Positions 1-9,047 are shown, counted from the stretch's first letter. The stretch is DNA of 64,000 nucleotides from UBA1858 sp965227695 (GCA_965227695.1 OZ245760.1:248001-312000); one strand, 5' to 3'. A program made the numbers and translations. The notes: generated by a model not told the origin, from the letters alone.

Positions 1-2
1 TA

Positions 3-110
3 AATGCCTATGGTAAAGCCGGTCAACCCTGTGTTGTTTGCACAAATCAATTAAAAGCGATAAAACAGGCCCAGCGCACGACTACGTATTGCCCTCACTG
101 CCAGCACTAA
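3..110 (+). CDS. mutM: Formamidopyrimidine-DNA glycosylase, C-terminal end only (partial)
   Basis: The window opens inside this gene; only the last 35 codons are present. They read as the C-terminal zinc finger of the Fpg/Nei family: NAYGKAGQPC, a CxxC pair (PCVVC), then an RTTTYCPHCQ ending with the second cysteine pair. In this family the finger grips damaged DNA during removal of 8-oxoguanine. The stop codon lies one base before the stop of the convergent ggt gene. The identification is firm for so short a piece because the finger is diagnostic, although Nei and Fpg share it; the YCPxCQ ending favours Fpg. Confidence 0.85.
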   Translation, partial: NAYGKAGQPCVVCTNQLKAIKQAQRTTTYCPHCQH

Positions 111-111
111 A

Positions 112-1770
112 CTAGTTCACCACCGCGTTACCTTCACCACGTGGATCGGAGGCCGCTTCAACCGAGTTATTTACACTATCCCAGATAATCACCTGCATAT
201 TTCCATAACGGCGTGACAATTCATTAAGTTCGTGTCCTTTGTTTATCAATGCTGATTGCTCCGTCTGGTCAAATGCATTTTTTTCAAACTGAATTTCATC
301 CGGCAGGTACTGGTGATGAAATCTTCTTTGATTAACGATTTGGTTTGCATTTGCTCCCTGCTGGTAATGGATAAGCGCAATTGCCAGCATGCTTATAATT
401 CTGCTACCCCCCGGTGTGCCAGCAATCAGCGTGCGCCCATTTTGGCGTGCAAATAATGGCGTCATGCTTGAAAGCATACGTTTGTGTGGTGCTATTGCAT
501 TGGCCTTTGACCCAACCAGACCCCAAACATTTGCGACTCCCGTGGCAATAGAGAAATCATCCATCTCGTCATTCAATAACACGCCGGTTCCGGCAGGCAC
601 GAACCCGCTTCCGAACGGATAATTGATGGATAATGTCGCAGACACATAATTACCCTCGCGATCAAGTACAGAAAAATGTGTTGTATCTTCACCTTGACTC
701 AAAGGACTTACTGGCAAAGACTCACTGTTGCTTGCCTGGGCTGGTTTAAAATCTCTGAATTTTTGTCGGGCATACTGCTTTGATAGCAGACGCTGCATTG
801 GTATATCAGTAAATGCGGGATCACCGAGGTAAGTCGCACGGTCCTGATACGCACGACGCATCGCTTCAACTAGCGCATGAATTGAAGTTATATTATCAAG
901 GTCAATCCTGCCATAATCCTCCAGCATCGATAATATTTGCGAAATCACTACACCCCCCGAGGTTGGTGGTGGTGGCATGATAATGTTCAAATCGTGGAAG
1001 TGTGCTTCTACTGGTTGACGGATTTTCACGTCATATTGCTGTAAGTCTTCCATGGTCCATATGCCGCCTGCCTGACGGGTACCGTTGACAAGCAAGTGTG
1101 CCAGGATGCCATGATAAAACACATCTGCCCCGTGCTTCGCAATAAGATCAAGCGTGTTGGCAAGGTCGTGCTGATAGAGTAAATACCCTGGCTGCGGAAT
1201 ATTGCCATCATCAAGAAAAATCTGGCTGGCCTGCTCACAGGCCAGCAAGGCCTGGTGTCTCAGACGCGCCAGTGCGGAGTAACGCGGACCAACTTTAAAG
1301 CCATACTTTGCATATTCAATGGCAGGAGACAGATTATCGGCAAATGACAGCCGCCCGAAGTTTTGCGTGATTATTTCCAGCGCGGCCACAACCCCCGGTA
1401 TGCCCGCGGCCAGTGGTCCATCAATAGATTGTTGTGTCAGTTCACCCTGGTCATCCAGGTACATGTCTTGAGTCGCAGCAAATGGTGCAATCTCACGACC
1501 ATCAATCACGATATCTTTATTCCGTTTGGCATCATGAAGTAACCAGAACCCGCCACCACCGATACCACTACCAAACGGCTCAACTACCGCTAACGCGGCA
1601 CTGATTGCGACAGCTGCATCAAAGGCATTACCACCGGATTTTAGTATTGTTTCACCGGCCTGGGTGGCCAGCGGATGGGCGGTCACAACCGCATCACGTG
1701 CTCCGTCATTGCCCGCAAATAGCGGCGTTGCAATGACGATTAAAAACAAAGACCAGATACGTAACCGCAC
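112..1770 (-). CDS. ggt: Gamma-glutamyltranspeptidase, exported
   Basis: Encodes 552 residues with an N-terminal signal peptide (hydrophobic residues 5-16, Ala-rich cleavage region near 20). The enzyme cleaves glutathione and other gamma-glutamyl compounds in the periplasm. It is an Ntn hydrolase made as a proenzyme that cuts itself before a threonine; the matching site here is DTTHFSVLD, with Thr363 the likely nucleophile. The early GSGIGGGGF stretch (68-75) and the later PPPPTSGG block (267-273) also fit the family. Length is normal for bacterial GGT (about 550-580). The start is the ATG that begins the signal peptide. It is followed after 4 bases on the upstream side by the ferredoxin gene, so the two may be co-transcribed. 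Confidence 0.93.
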   Translation of the reverse strand: MRLRIWSLFLIVIATPLFAGNDGARDAVVTAHPLATQAGETILKSGGNAFDAAVAISAALAVVEPFGSGIGGGGFWLLHDAKRNKDIVIDGREIAPFAATQDMYLDDQGELTQQSIDGPLAAGIPGVVAALEIITQNFGRLSFADNLSPAIEYAKYGFKVGPRYSALARLRHQALLACEQASQIFLDDGNIPQPGYLLYQHDLANTLDLIAKHGADVFYHGILAHLLVNGTRQAGGIWTMEDLQQYDVKIRQPVEAHFHDLNIIMPPPPTSGGVVISQILSMLEDYGRIDLDNITSIHALVEAMRRAYQDRATYLGDPAFTDIPMQRLLSKQYARQKFRDFKPAQASNSESLPVSPLSQGEDTTHFSVLDREGNYVSATLSINYPFGSGFVPAGTGVLLNDEMDDFSIATGVANVWGLVGSKANAIAPHKRMLSSMTPLFARQNGRTLIAGTPGGSRIISMLAIALIHYQQGANANQIVNQRRFHHQYLPDEIQFEKNAFDQTEQSALINKGHELNELSRRYGNMQVIIWDSVNNSVEAASDPRGEGNAVVN

Positions 1771-1774
1771 GAGA

Positions 1775-2023
1775 TCAGCGCTTGGTAAGTTGTTTATACT
1801 TCAATTCCAGCTGTTGCCTGGACTCTTTATGATCTGGATCAACAAGAATACAGTCCACCGGACAGACTTCGACACACTGTGGTGTATCGAAGTGTCCGAC
1901 ACATTCTGTGCAGCGCTGCCACTTGATTTCATATATTTCCTCACCCTCAAAAATGGCATCATTTGGGCACTCAGGCTCGCAAACATCACAGTTTATACAT
2001 TCATCTGTAATATAGAGTGCCAT
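1775..2023 (-). CDS. YfhL-type 2[4Fe-4S] ferredoxin
   Basis: A small 82-residue ferredoxin. Two cysteine clusters are visible: CINCDVCEPECP near residues 9-20, and CTECVGHFDTPQCVEVCP near 38-55. The longer insert between the second and third cysteines of the second cluster is typical of the YfhL / Allochromatium-type ferredoxins, which carry two very low potential 4Fe-4S clusters. The acidic and charged C-terminal tail (residues 60-82) also fits. Electron partners cannot be read from the sequence. It sits 3 bases downstream of coaD on the same strand, an arrangement common in gammaproteobacteria. Confidence 0.93.
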   Translation of the reverse strand: MALYITDECINCDVCEPECPNDAIFEGEEIYEIKWQRCTECVGHFDTPQCVEVCPVDCILVDPDHKESRQQLELKYKQLTKR

Positions 2024-2026
2024 AAT

Positions 2027-2512
2027 TTACTCGCGTGTATATTTAGCCTTGAGTGCCTGCTCAACGCAGGGATGGACATATTTTGATATCTCTCCACCCA
2101 GCGAAGCAACTTCACGCACAATACTTGATGAGATAAATGAAAACTGTTCGGCAGGCGTTAGAAAAATAGACTCCAGTGTGGGGTCCAAATGGCGGTTAAT
2201 ACTGGCCAGCTGAAATTCAAACTCAAAGTCAGACACTGCTCTTAATCCCCGGAGCACAGCCACCGCCCCTTTATTCTTTGCAAACTTGACCAGCAGACCA
2301 TCAAATCCGCAGACCGTCACGCTTGGCAAATCTTCAAAAACTTCATTTGCCAGATCAACTCTTTGCTGCAAATCAAACACAGGTGCTTTTTGCGGGTGCG
2401 CGGCAACCCCGACTATAATTTCGTCAAACACATTCAAAGCGCGCCGGACGAGATCCGTATGACCGTGTGTTATCGGGTCAAATGTGCCTGGATATACCGC
2501 AATTTTTGCCAT
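2027..2512 (-). CDS. coaD: Phosphopantetheine adenylyltransferase
   Basis: Encodes 161 residues, the usual length. The enzyme transfers AMP from ATP to 4'-phosphopantetheine, the fourth step of coenzyme A synthesis. The N-terminal YPGTFDPITHGHTDLVRRA carries the HxGH nucleotidyltransferase motif (here THGH). The LRGLRAVSDFEFEFQLA block and the SSSIVREVA block near residue 130 are the other conserved parts. It lies 8 bases downstream of rsmD and 3 bases upstream of the ferredoxin gene, so a shared transcript is likely. Confidence 0.97.
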   Translation of the reverse strand: MAKIAVYPGTFDPITHGHTDLVRRALNVFDEIIVGVAAHPQKAPVFDLQQRVDLANEVFEDLPSVTVCGFDGLLVKFAKNKGAVAVLRGLRAVSDFEFEFQLASINRHLDPTLESIFLTPAEQFSFISSSIVREVASLGGEISKYVHPCVEQALKAKYTRE

Positions 2513-2520
2513 GATGTATA

Positions 2521-3129
2521 TTAAAGTGACTCTCTTGTAATAAGCCCATATTGTACTTTACCGGCCCTTGACTGTCTCTTCCAGTGCCAGCCCGGTGGCA
2601 ACGCTCCGGGGTGCTGATGGTCTGCATATTCAACATAAATATGACCATCGTCTTTAAGCAATTGTGCATCCACGACGCTTTCGATCACCACGCCAGGTTG
2701 ATACTTACTAAAAGGGGGATCAAGAAAAATGATATCGAAGCAACTTTGCGCGTTACAAATAAACTGCAGCCCATCCGCGCAAACCATATGAAATTGCTGA
2801 GACTTGAGTTTGTCCGCCTGTTGTTGCAGCATATCAACGACACGGGGATCGTGATCAACCAATATGGCAGAAAAAGCACCACGAGACACAGCCTCAAAAC
2901 CCAGCGCCCCACTACCAGCAAATAAATCAAGACACCGGGATCCGTCCAGATAGGGCTGTAGCCAGTTGAATAATGTTTCTCTGGCACGATTAGGGGTGGG
3001 CCTGACATCATCACTTGATAATACGGGCAACTTGGTGCCTTTCCAGCATCCGGCTAAAATCTTAACGTGTTGAGGCGCCGATACTAGCTTATGCGTCTTC
3101 TTGACTTGTTTGTTCACGACCGACAACAA
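2521..3129 (-). CDS. rsmD: 16S rRNA (guanine-966-N2)-methyltransferase
   Basis: A class I SAM methyltransferase of up to 202 residues. The SAM-binding loop LDLFAGSGALGFEAVSRGA and the catalytic motif IFLDPPF (DPPF) are characteristic of RsmD, which methylates the 2-amino group of G966 in 16S rRNA during 30S assembly. The start is uncertain: the longest frame begins with TTG at 3129, but a GTG at 3117 gives a start closer to family length. Either start overlaps the 3' end of the upstream M16 peptidase gene, which suggests translational coupling. Confidence 0.93.
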   Translation of the reverse strand: MLSVVNKQVKKTHKLVSAPQHVKILAGCWKGTKLPVLSSDDVRPTPNRARETLFNWLQPYLDGSRCLDLFAGSGALGFEAVSRGAFSAILVDHDPRVVDMLQQQADKLKSQQFHMVCADGLQFICNAQSCFDIIFLDPPFSKYQPGVVIESVVDAQLLKDDGHIYVEYADHQHPGALPPGWHWKRQSRAGKVQYGLITRESL

Positions 3130-4426
3130 CTGTCACAAACGAGTCCAAATCGAGGTGCTCGCGGAAGGCTTTTTTCACATCCTGAAGTGATACGCGCTTA
3201 ATATTTTCAGAGAAATCACTTAAGTAATTCAGCGGGAGGTCATAATAACCAATCATTGACAGATAACCCAGCAGATCTTTATTACTATCTATCCTCAATG
3301 GAAAACTATTGATAATGCTTTGCTTGGAAAGCGCCAGTTCATCCTCTGTAGGACCTTTTTCAATATAGCCTGCCAGCACCTGTCGACAAACCTGGATAGC
3401 CTCAGTTACCTGATCACTGCGTGTCTGAAGTCCGAGCATAAACGGGCCTTGTTGCCGATAAGGTAAAAAGTAACTGTAGACGCTATAAGACAATCCACGT
3501 TTACTGCGTACCTCTTCCACCAGGCGCGAAGTAAATCCACCGCCACCGAGTACATGATTGCCCACATACAGATTAAAGTAGTCGGGGTGACCACGTTGAA
3601 TGCCTGTCTGCCCCATCCTTACATGGGCTTGCTGAGAGGGAAAGTCAACATGCTTTTTTGCAAGAGAAGACTTTTTAACAGCAACCGGCGGAGCAGGCAG
3701 TTTACCTACTGGCAATGACTGGCTGATCTTCAGTGCAATTGACTCTGCTTGTTGGCGGGACAGATCTCCAACAATTGCCAGCACACTATTTGCCGCGACA
3801 ATATACTGCGCATGGAACTGTTTGACGTCCTGAAGCGAAATCCTGCCGACACTCTCTTCCGTGCCATTCGATGGCTGGCCATAGGGATGCTCGCCATACA
3901 GCAAGTCAAAAAAAGTTCGACTAACAATCTCGCCGGGGCGCTGCTGGCCTTCCTGCAGGGAAACGAGTAATCGCTTCTTATCTCTTTCAAAATCACGTGA
4001 CGGAAATGAAGGTTTACTCACCACTGCGATATACATGTCTAACGCCTGGTTAAACAGCTCTTCATTTGACAGGCTTCTCAGAGTAGCACTGGACCTGTCC
4101 AGATCCACACTGACACCAAATTGCGCTCCCACATCTTCAAATCTTGACGCCACTTCATCTGCGTTCATCTGGCCTGTGCCTTTGTCCATTAGTCCGTGCA
4201 TGACGGAAGATAAACCCGGCAAAGCACCATCACGCGCACTGCCCGCATCGAATGTCAGTGCAATATCAACGATGGGCAATTCTGGAGTGTTAACATAAAG
4301 CACTTTCACGCCATTGTCTGTCTGCCATGTACTTATCTCTGGCAGGGTATGTCCTGTGGGAGAGTAAAGGCCAACAATGAAAAACACAGTCGCCAGCAGC
4401 AGATAACTTCGCTTGTGGATGATCAT
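3089..4426 (-). CDS. M16 family peptidase, non-catalytic partner
   Basis: Encodes 445 residues with an N-terminal signal-type hydrophobic segment (about 8-28). It has the M16 (insulinase/pitrilysin) fold, but where the catalytic subunit has HxxEH the aligned stretch here is SSVMHGLMDKGTG, which lacks the glutamate and second histidine. It does keep the arginine/tyrosine region near the C-terminus (RSKRGLSYSVYSYF), which in two-chain M16 enzymes helps bind substrate. It therefore probably pairs with the active subunit encoded immediately upstream, with which it overlaps by 4 bases (ATGA). The pair is likely periplasmic. The substrate is not known. Confidence 0.9.
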   Translation of the reverse strand: MIIHKRSYLLLATVFFIVGLYSPTGHTLPEISTWQTDNGVKVLYVNTPELPIVDIALTFDAGSARDGALPGLSSVMHGLMDKGTGQMNADEVASRFEDVGAQFGVSVDLDRSSATLRSLSNEELFNQALDMYIAVVSKPSFPSRDFERDKKRLLVSLQEGQQRPGEIVSRTFFDLLYGEHPYGQPSNGTEESVGRISLQDVKQFHAQYIVAANSVLAIVGDLSRQQAESIALKISQSLPVGKLPAPPVAVKKSSLAKKHVDFPSQQAHVRMGQTGIQRGHPDYFNLYVGNHVLGGGGFTSRLVEEVRSKRGLSYSVYSYFLPYRQQGPFMLGLQTRSDQVTEAIQVCRQVLAGYIEKGPTEDELALSKQSIINSFPLRIDSNKDLLGYLSMIGYYDLPLNYLSDFSENIKRVSLQDVKKAFREHLDLDSFVTVVVGREQTSQEDA

Positions 4427-5769
4427 TTTCTTCCTCCCGGACCCTTGTGCTCAACCGGCGTGAGATAGGCAACTGTTTTACGATCATCGACCAGATATTT
4501 TTTTGCAACCGCCTGAACCTGGTCAGCTGTCACGGCCTCGATATTTCGGGTGTATTTTTGCATTGTTTGCCAACCGAGCCCGACCGTTTCGAGCGAACCA
4601 ATCAGGTATGCCTGACGCTGGACCGAGTCCTGCTGATATATTTCACTGGCAACCACCTGCGCCTTTACACGCGCCAATTCATCACTGCTGATCTTTTCAT
4701 TCCTGAGCTTGTTTATCTCTGTGTAGATGGATTGCTCCAGCTCTTTGAGTGATATGTTTTTATTGGGCGTGCCATCAAATAGAAACATACTGCTACGCGC
4801 GGAATACAGATGATATCCGGCACCTGCTGTTGCCGCAATTTCCTTGCCTCTGACCAGATTTTTACTGAGACGTGAGCTGCGCCCTCCATCGAGTACGCCA
4901 GCTAGTACGTGCAGGGCATATGCCTCATCTTCATTATTCGCAGTGTTTAGAGAAGGTACCTTATAACCCATGATTAAATAAGGTATTTTTGCAACCGCCT
5001 TGACTTCAACCCGGCGTTCCCCGGTTTGTTCGGGCTCAAGTCTTGCCTTGGCGGGCTCAACATTGCGTGAAGGTATTTCTCCATAATATTTTTCTGCCAG
5101 ATCAAATACTTCTGTGGGCACGACGTCTCCGACAACGACCAGTATGGCATTATTGGGTGTGTACCATGCCTCATACCATTCACGAAGATCGGACACTTGC
5201 ATATTGTCCAGATCATTCATCCAGCCAATCACTGGATTCTGATAAGGACTGCTGGTGAAGGCTGCTGCATTAAATTGTTCATACGTGAATGCGTTGGGAT
5301 TGTCTTCCGTGCGCAGGCGTCTTTCCTCTTTAACCACTTCCAGTTCTTTTTTAAACTCGTTTTCATCCAGTGTCAGATGCGCCATTCTATCCGACTCAAG
5401 GTCAAAACTGGTTTCCAGTCCGTCTATACCAAAAAGCTGATAGTAAGCTGTAAAATCCCGGCTGGTAAATGCGTTATCGCGCGCGCCAATGCCGGCCAGT
5501 ATTTTTGAAAATTGCCCAACTGGATATTTAGGTGTGCCTTTGAACATCATATGCTCAAGTACATGAGAGACCCCGGTAATGCCACCATGTTCCTTGGCTG
5601 AACCCACCTTGTACCATACTTGAGCGGTAGCCACCGGTGCACGACGGTCCTGTTTGACAATCACCTTAAGCCCGTTATCCAGCGTCTTCTCCTGCACGGT
5701 TGCCCAGCCAGTTGAGGACAAAAGAATGCCGATCAACAGGAGATTTATTGATAAGATTATTTTCTTCAT
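4423..5769 (-). CDS. M16 family zinc peptidase, catalytic subunit
   Basis: Encodes 448 residues beginning with a signal peptide (KKIILSINLLLIGILLSSTG). The zinc motif HVLEH sits in GVSHVLEHMMFKGT, and the distal glutamate is in the ELEVVKEERRLRTEDNP stretch, so the active site is complete. Length and the N-terminal KTLDNGLKVIVKQDRRAP block fit the half-size bacterial M16B peptidases. It is the first gene of the run peptidase-peptidase-rsmD-coaD-ferredoxin, and is divergent from ftsY across 115 bases. In related bacteria this pair also lies next to ftsY-ftsE-ftsX (recalled). Confidence 0.94.
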   Translation of the reverse strand: MKKIILSINLLLIGILLSSTGWATVQEKTLDNGLKVIVKQDRRAPVATAQVWYKVGSAKEHGGITGVSHVLEHMMFKGTPKYPVGQFSKILAGIGARDNAFTSRDFTAYYQLFGIDGLETSFDLESDRMAHLTLDENEFKKELEVVKEERRLRTEDNPNAFTYEQFNAAAFTSSPYQNPVIGWMNDLDNMQVSDLREWYEAWYTPNNAILVVVGDVVPTEVFDLAEKYYGEIPSRNVEPAKARLEPEQTGERRVEVKAVAKIPYLIMGYKVPSLNTANNEDEAYALHVLAGVLDGGRSSRLSKNLVRGKEIAATAGAGYHLYSARSSMFLFDGTPNKNISLKELEQSIYTEINKLRNEKISSDELARVKAQVVASEIYQQDSVQRQAYLIGSLETVGLGWQTMQKYTRNIEAVTADQVQAVAKKYLVDDRKTVAYLTPVEHKGPGGRK

Positions 5770-5884
5770 GCGCTTATGTTAACAGTGATTAGGTTACGAT
5801 AAGATCAAAGCTATGTGACTCTGCAAATATTTTTTCGTTCAGTCACAAGCATAACATTAATACTGCCAGACGTTATTTACCCAT

Positions 5885-6802
5885 ATGACTGACCAAAATT
5901 TGCTCGACCGTCTTAAAGCGGGCTTAACCAAAACAAGAAACGTAGTCGCCGAGAATATTCATGAAAGTGACACCCGGCCAATAGAAGATATCATTACCGA
6001 AATTGAAGATGGTTTATTGATGGCCGATGTGGGCATCGATACATGCAATATAATTATTAGCGAACTTCAGGCGCGCATAGGTCAGGAAAAACCACCTATT
6101 GATGTGCGGGGTTTACTGGCACAGTGCGTATTTGAGCTGCTACAGCCATGTAATCAACCCATGCTGCTTGGAAGAATCAAGCCATTTACAATCCTTGTTG
6201 TGGGCGTGAATGGCGCTGGCAAAACAACAACCATCGGCAAACTTGCCAGAAGGCTGAAGAAAAACCGCAAATCTGTAATGCTCGCTGCAGGAGATACTTT
6301 TCGTGCAGCCGCCGTAGAACAGCTCGTCACCTGGGGCGAGAGAAATGATATCCCGGTGGTATCACAGGCCACGGGGGCGGATAGTGCTTCTGTGATATAT
6401 GATGCACTGGAATCCGCCCAAGCACGTAATATCGATGTCCTCATTGCCGACACCGCCGGACGCCTGCATACCCAGAACGATTTAATGGCAGAATTGGAAA
6501 AGGTTAAGCGTGTTATGGCAAAAATTGACCAGGACGCTCCACATGAGACATTGCTTGTACTGGATGCCAGTATGGGTCAGAACGCGCTAAAACAGGCACA
6601 GCAGTTTCATCAATCAATGACTGTTACCGGGCTTTGTATCACAAAGCTTGACGGCACCGCAAAAGGCGGCGTGGTACTTGCCATTGCAAATAAGCTCGGT
6701 CTTCCCATACGCTATATTGGTGTGGGTGAAGGAATTGACGACTTGCAGGTGTTTGATGCGAGAGAGTTCACCTCAGCCCTCATTGGCTCGCCTGTCGATT
6801 GA
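5885..6802 (+). CDS. ftsY: Signal recognition particle receptor FtsY
   Basis: A 305-residue SRP GTPase that docks ribosome-SRP complexes at the inner membrane. The N domain occupies about 1-95. The G domain starts at FTILVVGVNGAGKTTTIGKLA, with P-loop GVNGAGKT at 107-114. DTFRAAAVEQL, DTAGR and TKLDGTAKGG follow as the other GTPase motifs. The long acidic A domain found in E. coli FtsY is missing, which is normal for many bacteria and leaves membrane binding to the short N-terminal helix. It begins the ftsY-ftsE-ftsX cluster. Confidence 0.97.
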   Translation: MTDQNLLDRLKAGLTKTRNVVAENIHESDTRPIEDIITEIEDGLLMADVGIDTCNIIISELQARIGQEKPPIDVRGLLAQCVFELLQPCNQPMLLGRIKPFTILVVGVNGAGKTTTIGKLARRLKKNRKSVMLAAGDTFRAAAVEQLVTWGERNDIPVVSQATGADSASVIYDALESAQARNIDVLIADTAGRLHTQNDLMAELEKVKRVMAKIDQDAPHETLLVLDASMGQNALKQAQQFHQSMTVTGLCITKLDGTAKGGVVLAIANKLGLPIRYIGVGEGIDDLQVFDAREFTSALIGSPVD

Positions 6803-6809
6803 TATAACA

Positions 6810-7487
6810 ATGATCCGTCTGCAAAATATTTGTAAGCGTTACCCGGAAAGCGGTGAAGTGCTGAGTCGTATCAGTATTCAACTGAATGAAGGAGAGATGT
6901 GTTTTCTTACCGGGCCATCCGGTTCAGGTAAAAGCACCCTGTTAAAAATAATAGCCCTCATTGAACCTCCGACACGTGGGCAACTGTACTTCGACAAAAA
7001 GAATGTCACCTCACTCAGCAAAACACGTATTTCAGGATTCAGAAGAAAAATGGGCCTGGTGTTTCAGGATCACAGATTACTCAATGACCGCAATGTTTTT
7101 GAAAACATTGCACTACCATTAAGGATAAACGGCTTCAACCCAAAAGATGTGCCACGTCGTGTGCGGGCAGCCCTGGACAAGGTTAATCTGCTAAAAAAAG
7201 AACGTGCCATGCCTATCTCTCTGTCTGGTGGCGAGCAACAGCGGGTGGGTATCGCCCGTGCCATCGTGCATCGCCCACGCATATTACTTGCTGACGAGCC
7301 TACCGGTAATCTGGACCCCGATTTATCGGCCGACATCATGAAACTCTTTTCAGACTTCAACCAGGTGGGGGTTACTGTTCTTATCGCAAGCCATGACGTT
7401 AATTTGATCCGGCAATTTAACAAGCCGCTATTACAATTAGATAATGGCGTCCTGCTGAATAGCTCAATTGCCTGTGAAACTGTCTGA
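6810..7487 (+). CDS. ftsE: Cell division ATP-binding protein FtsE
   Basis: A 225-residue ABC ATPase. Walker A is GPSGSGKST (35-43), the signature is LSGGEQQRV, and Walker B is ILLADEPTGNLD. FtsE with FtsX forms a membrane complex that activates septal peptidoglycan hydrolases during division. The frame is open further upstream, into ftsY, but the ATG at 6810 (MIRLQNICKRYP) gives the family start 7 bases after the ftsY stop. The stop codon is shared with the start of ftsX (overlap ATGA-like), so the two are coupled. Confidence 0.97.
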   Translation: MIRLQNICKRYPESGEVLSRISIQLNEGEMCFLTGPSGSGKSTLLKIIALIEPPTRGQLYFDKKNVTSLSKTRISGFRRKMGLVFQDHRLLNDRNVFENIALPLRINGFNPKDVPRRVRAALDKVNLLKKERAMPISLSGGEQQRVGIARAIVHRPRILLADEPTGNLDPDLSADIMKLFSDFNQVGVTVLIASHDVNLIRQFNKPLLQLDNGVLLNSSIACETV

Positions 7488-8431
7488 TGAAACATATACA
7501 AAAGAAAAACTATAATGCCGCCGCCATTTTCTGGCTGGAGCATCATCTGGAAAGTTTTAAAGGCAGCTTAAAGCAGCATCTGGCCAATGCACTGCCATTT
7601 AGTTTCACGGTGACAATGATTGCGATCGCACTTTCCATTCCACTTAGCCTGTACATATTTTTTGCCAGCACCCAGCAACTGACACAGGACTGGGATAGTG
7701 ATAGGCAAATCACTCTTTTTTTAAACGATAATATTGACATGACCGGCGCTAATGACCTGGCGCAAAAAATTAACAGCAACTCGTTAGTATCAAGCACTAC
7801 CGTAGTGAACAAACACAAAGCCCTGGAAGACTTCAAGCAGCAAATGGGAGTCGGCGCGATGACTGCAGATCTGCCCGAAAACCCGCTTCCCCATTTAATT
7901 GTGGTTGAACCTCACCCATCAGTGAACGACACAGAATCACTCAACAAATTAAATACACAACTGCAAAACATTGAACAAGTACAACTCGTTCAGTTTGACT
8001 TGCTCTGGTTTCAGAGATTACAGGCGATTCTTAGCGTAGTGAATAGAATTCAATGGGTTATTGGTATCATTCTATTATTTGCAATCACTATTATTATTGC
8101 CAATGTTATCCGCTGGGAAGTCACCGCACGCCTTCGTGAAATAGAGATCTTCAAACTGGTCGGCGCGTCAGATGCTTATGTGCGACGGCCGTTTTTATAC
8201 AGTGGTTTGTGGCTGGGCTTCACTGGTTCCGTGCTGGCACTGATAATTGTAACACTCAGCTCGTGGCTGGTTGAACGGTCAACCCACCGACTTATGTCGC
8301 TGTTTGGAAAAGAATTTGAACTTCAATCGGTATCATTCAACCTGGCAATAATTATTATCGCAGTAATCAGTTTGCTCAGTGTCATCGGGTCATGGGCCGC
8401 CGTCACACACAGGCTTCGGCAATATTACTAG
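7487..8431 (+). CDS. ftsX: Cell division protein FtsX
   Basis: Encodes 314 residues. A cytoplasmic N-terminus is followed by a first membrane segment (about 40-60), a periplasmic domain (about 65-185), and three more membrane segments (about 190-215, 240-265, 285-310). This four-segment layout with a large first periplasmic loop is the FtsX arrangement, and the WEVTARLREIEIFKLVGAS stretch is the conserved coupling region facing FtsE. It starts within the last base of ftsE. Downstream it meets a convergent small gene. Confidence 0.96.
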   Translation: MKHIQKKNYNAAAIFWLEHHLESFKGSLKQHLANALPFSFTVTMIAIALSIPLSLYIFFASTQQLTQDWDSDRQITLFLNDNIDMTGANDLAQKINSNSLVSSTTVVNKHKALEDFKQQMGVGAMTADLPENPLPHLIVVEPHPSVNDTESLNKLNTQLQNIEQVQLVQFDLLWFQRLQAILSVVNRIQWVIGIILLFAITIIIANVIRWEVTARLREIEIFKLVGASDAYVRRPFLYSGLWLGFTGSVLALIIVTLSSWLVERSTHRLMSLFGKEFELQSVSFNLAIIIIAVISLLSVIGSWAAVTHRLRQYY

Positions 8432-8460
8432 GCACCTTCAAGCGACTTAGTGTGAGACTT

Positions 8461-8673
8461 CTACCAGTCCTCGACAAGATTACTCGCGGTGAGCCTCCAG
8501 TTAATGGCGTCCGCGGTATCAAAAATCAATTCTCTTGAATATGACTGACGGTCGCGATCCTGTACCCTTTTTTGCATATGTGGCAGACCTTTTTCCAGCC
8601 AACCGTCTATGGTCGGCTGATCAACTCCAAATATATGGGCAAGATCAGCTTTACTTACTTGAACTCCTGGCAT
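8461..8673 (-). CDS. Nu1-like helix-turn-helix protein (terminase small-subunit type), orphan
   Basis: A 70-residue protein. The N-terminal part VSKADLAHIFGVDQPTIDGWLEKGLP reads as the winged-helix DNA-binding motif of the phage lambda Nu1 / MerR-like superfamily, followed by a tyrosine/arginine-rich wing and a FDTADAINWRL segment typical of these proteins. The frame is open to 8733, but the ATG at 8673 has a purine-rich stretch (GAGATAGG) just upstream and starts right at the domain, so I prefer it. No terminase large subunit or other phage gene is nearby, so it is either a phage relic or a captured regulator. Its own upstream DNA carries repeated TGACAGG motifs. Confidence 0.65.
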   Translation of the reverse strand: MPGVQVSKADLAHIFGVDQPTIDGWLEKGLPHMQKRVQDRDRQSYSRELIFDTADAINWRLTASNLVEDW

Positions 8674-8792
8674 AGACCTATCTCTTTTAAATTCACCGCA
8701 TGGCGGAGTATGTTGTAAAAAATAAGATCCCACGTGGTCTTTATTTTGACGAATTATTGACCGTTTTCGCGAGTGACAACCTGGCTGAATGT

Positions 8793-8868
8793 GTATGACA
8801 GGCTAATACTTTTGTCATGACAGGCGTAGTATAAACCATCCGCATCCGCGGATTTTGACCTGTCATAC
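8793..8868. promoter_or_regulatory. Cluster of TGACAGG motifs, possible operator
   Basis: In the gap between the divergent Nu1-like gene and rpoH, GTATGACAGG (8793-8802) is matched by its exact inverse CCTGTCATAC (8859-8868). A third copy TCATGACAGG lies at 8815-8824 within a perfect palindrome TGTCATGACA (8813-8822). A separate palindrome ATCCGCGGAT is at 8845-8854. This repetition suggests a protein-binding region. The partner is unknown; the adjacent helix-turn-helix protein is an obvious candidate by position only. Confidence 0.4.
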
Positions 8869-9047
8869 CCGGATAATGACCGTCTATCAGCACAGCTATC
8901 CCTCTCAGGGCATCTTAAACGCAACCCTTCCTCTAGTTGGGTAAGTGTGCAAAGTTACCGGATCACGGGGAGGAAACATAGATACCAGTCGCCTCTATGG
9001 ATAATTATGGTCGATGAAGTGGAAAGTGCCTTCAGACAGGCCAGCCA

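Noticed and set aside
8674..8733. The longer N-terminus of the Nu1-like protein
   Set aside because: The extra 20 residues have no domain content, and the later ATG has a better ribosome site and begins at the domain.
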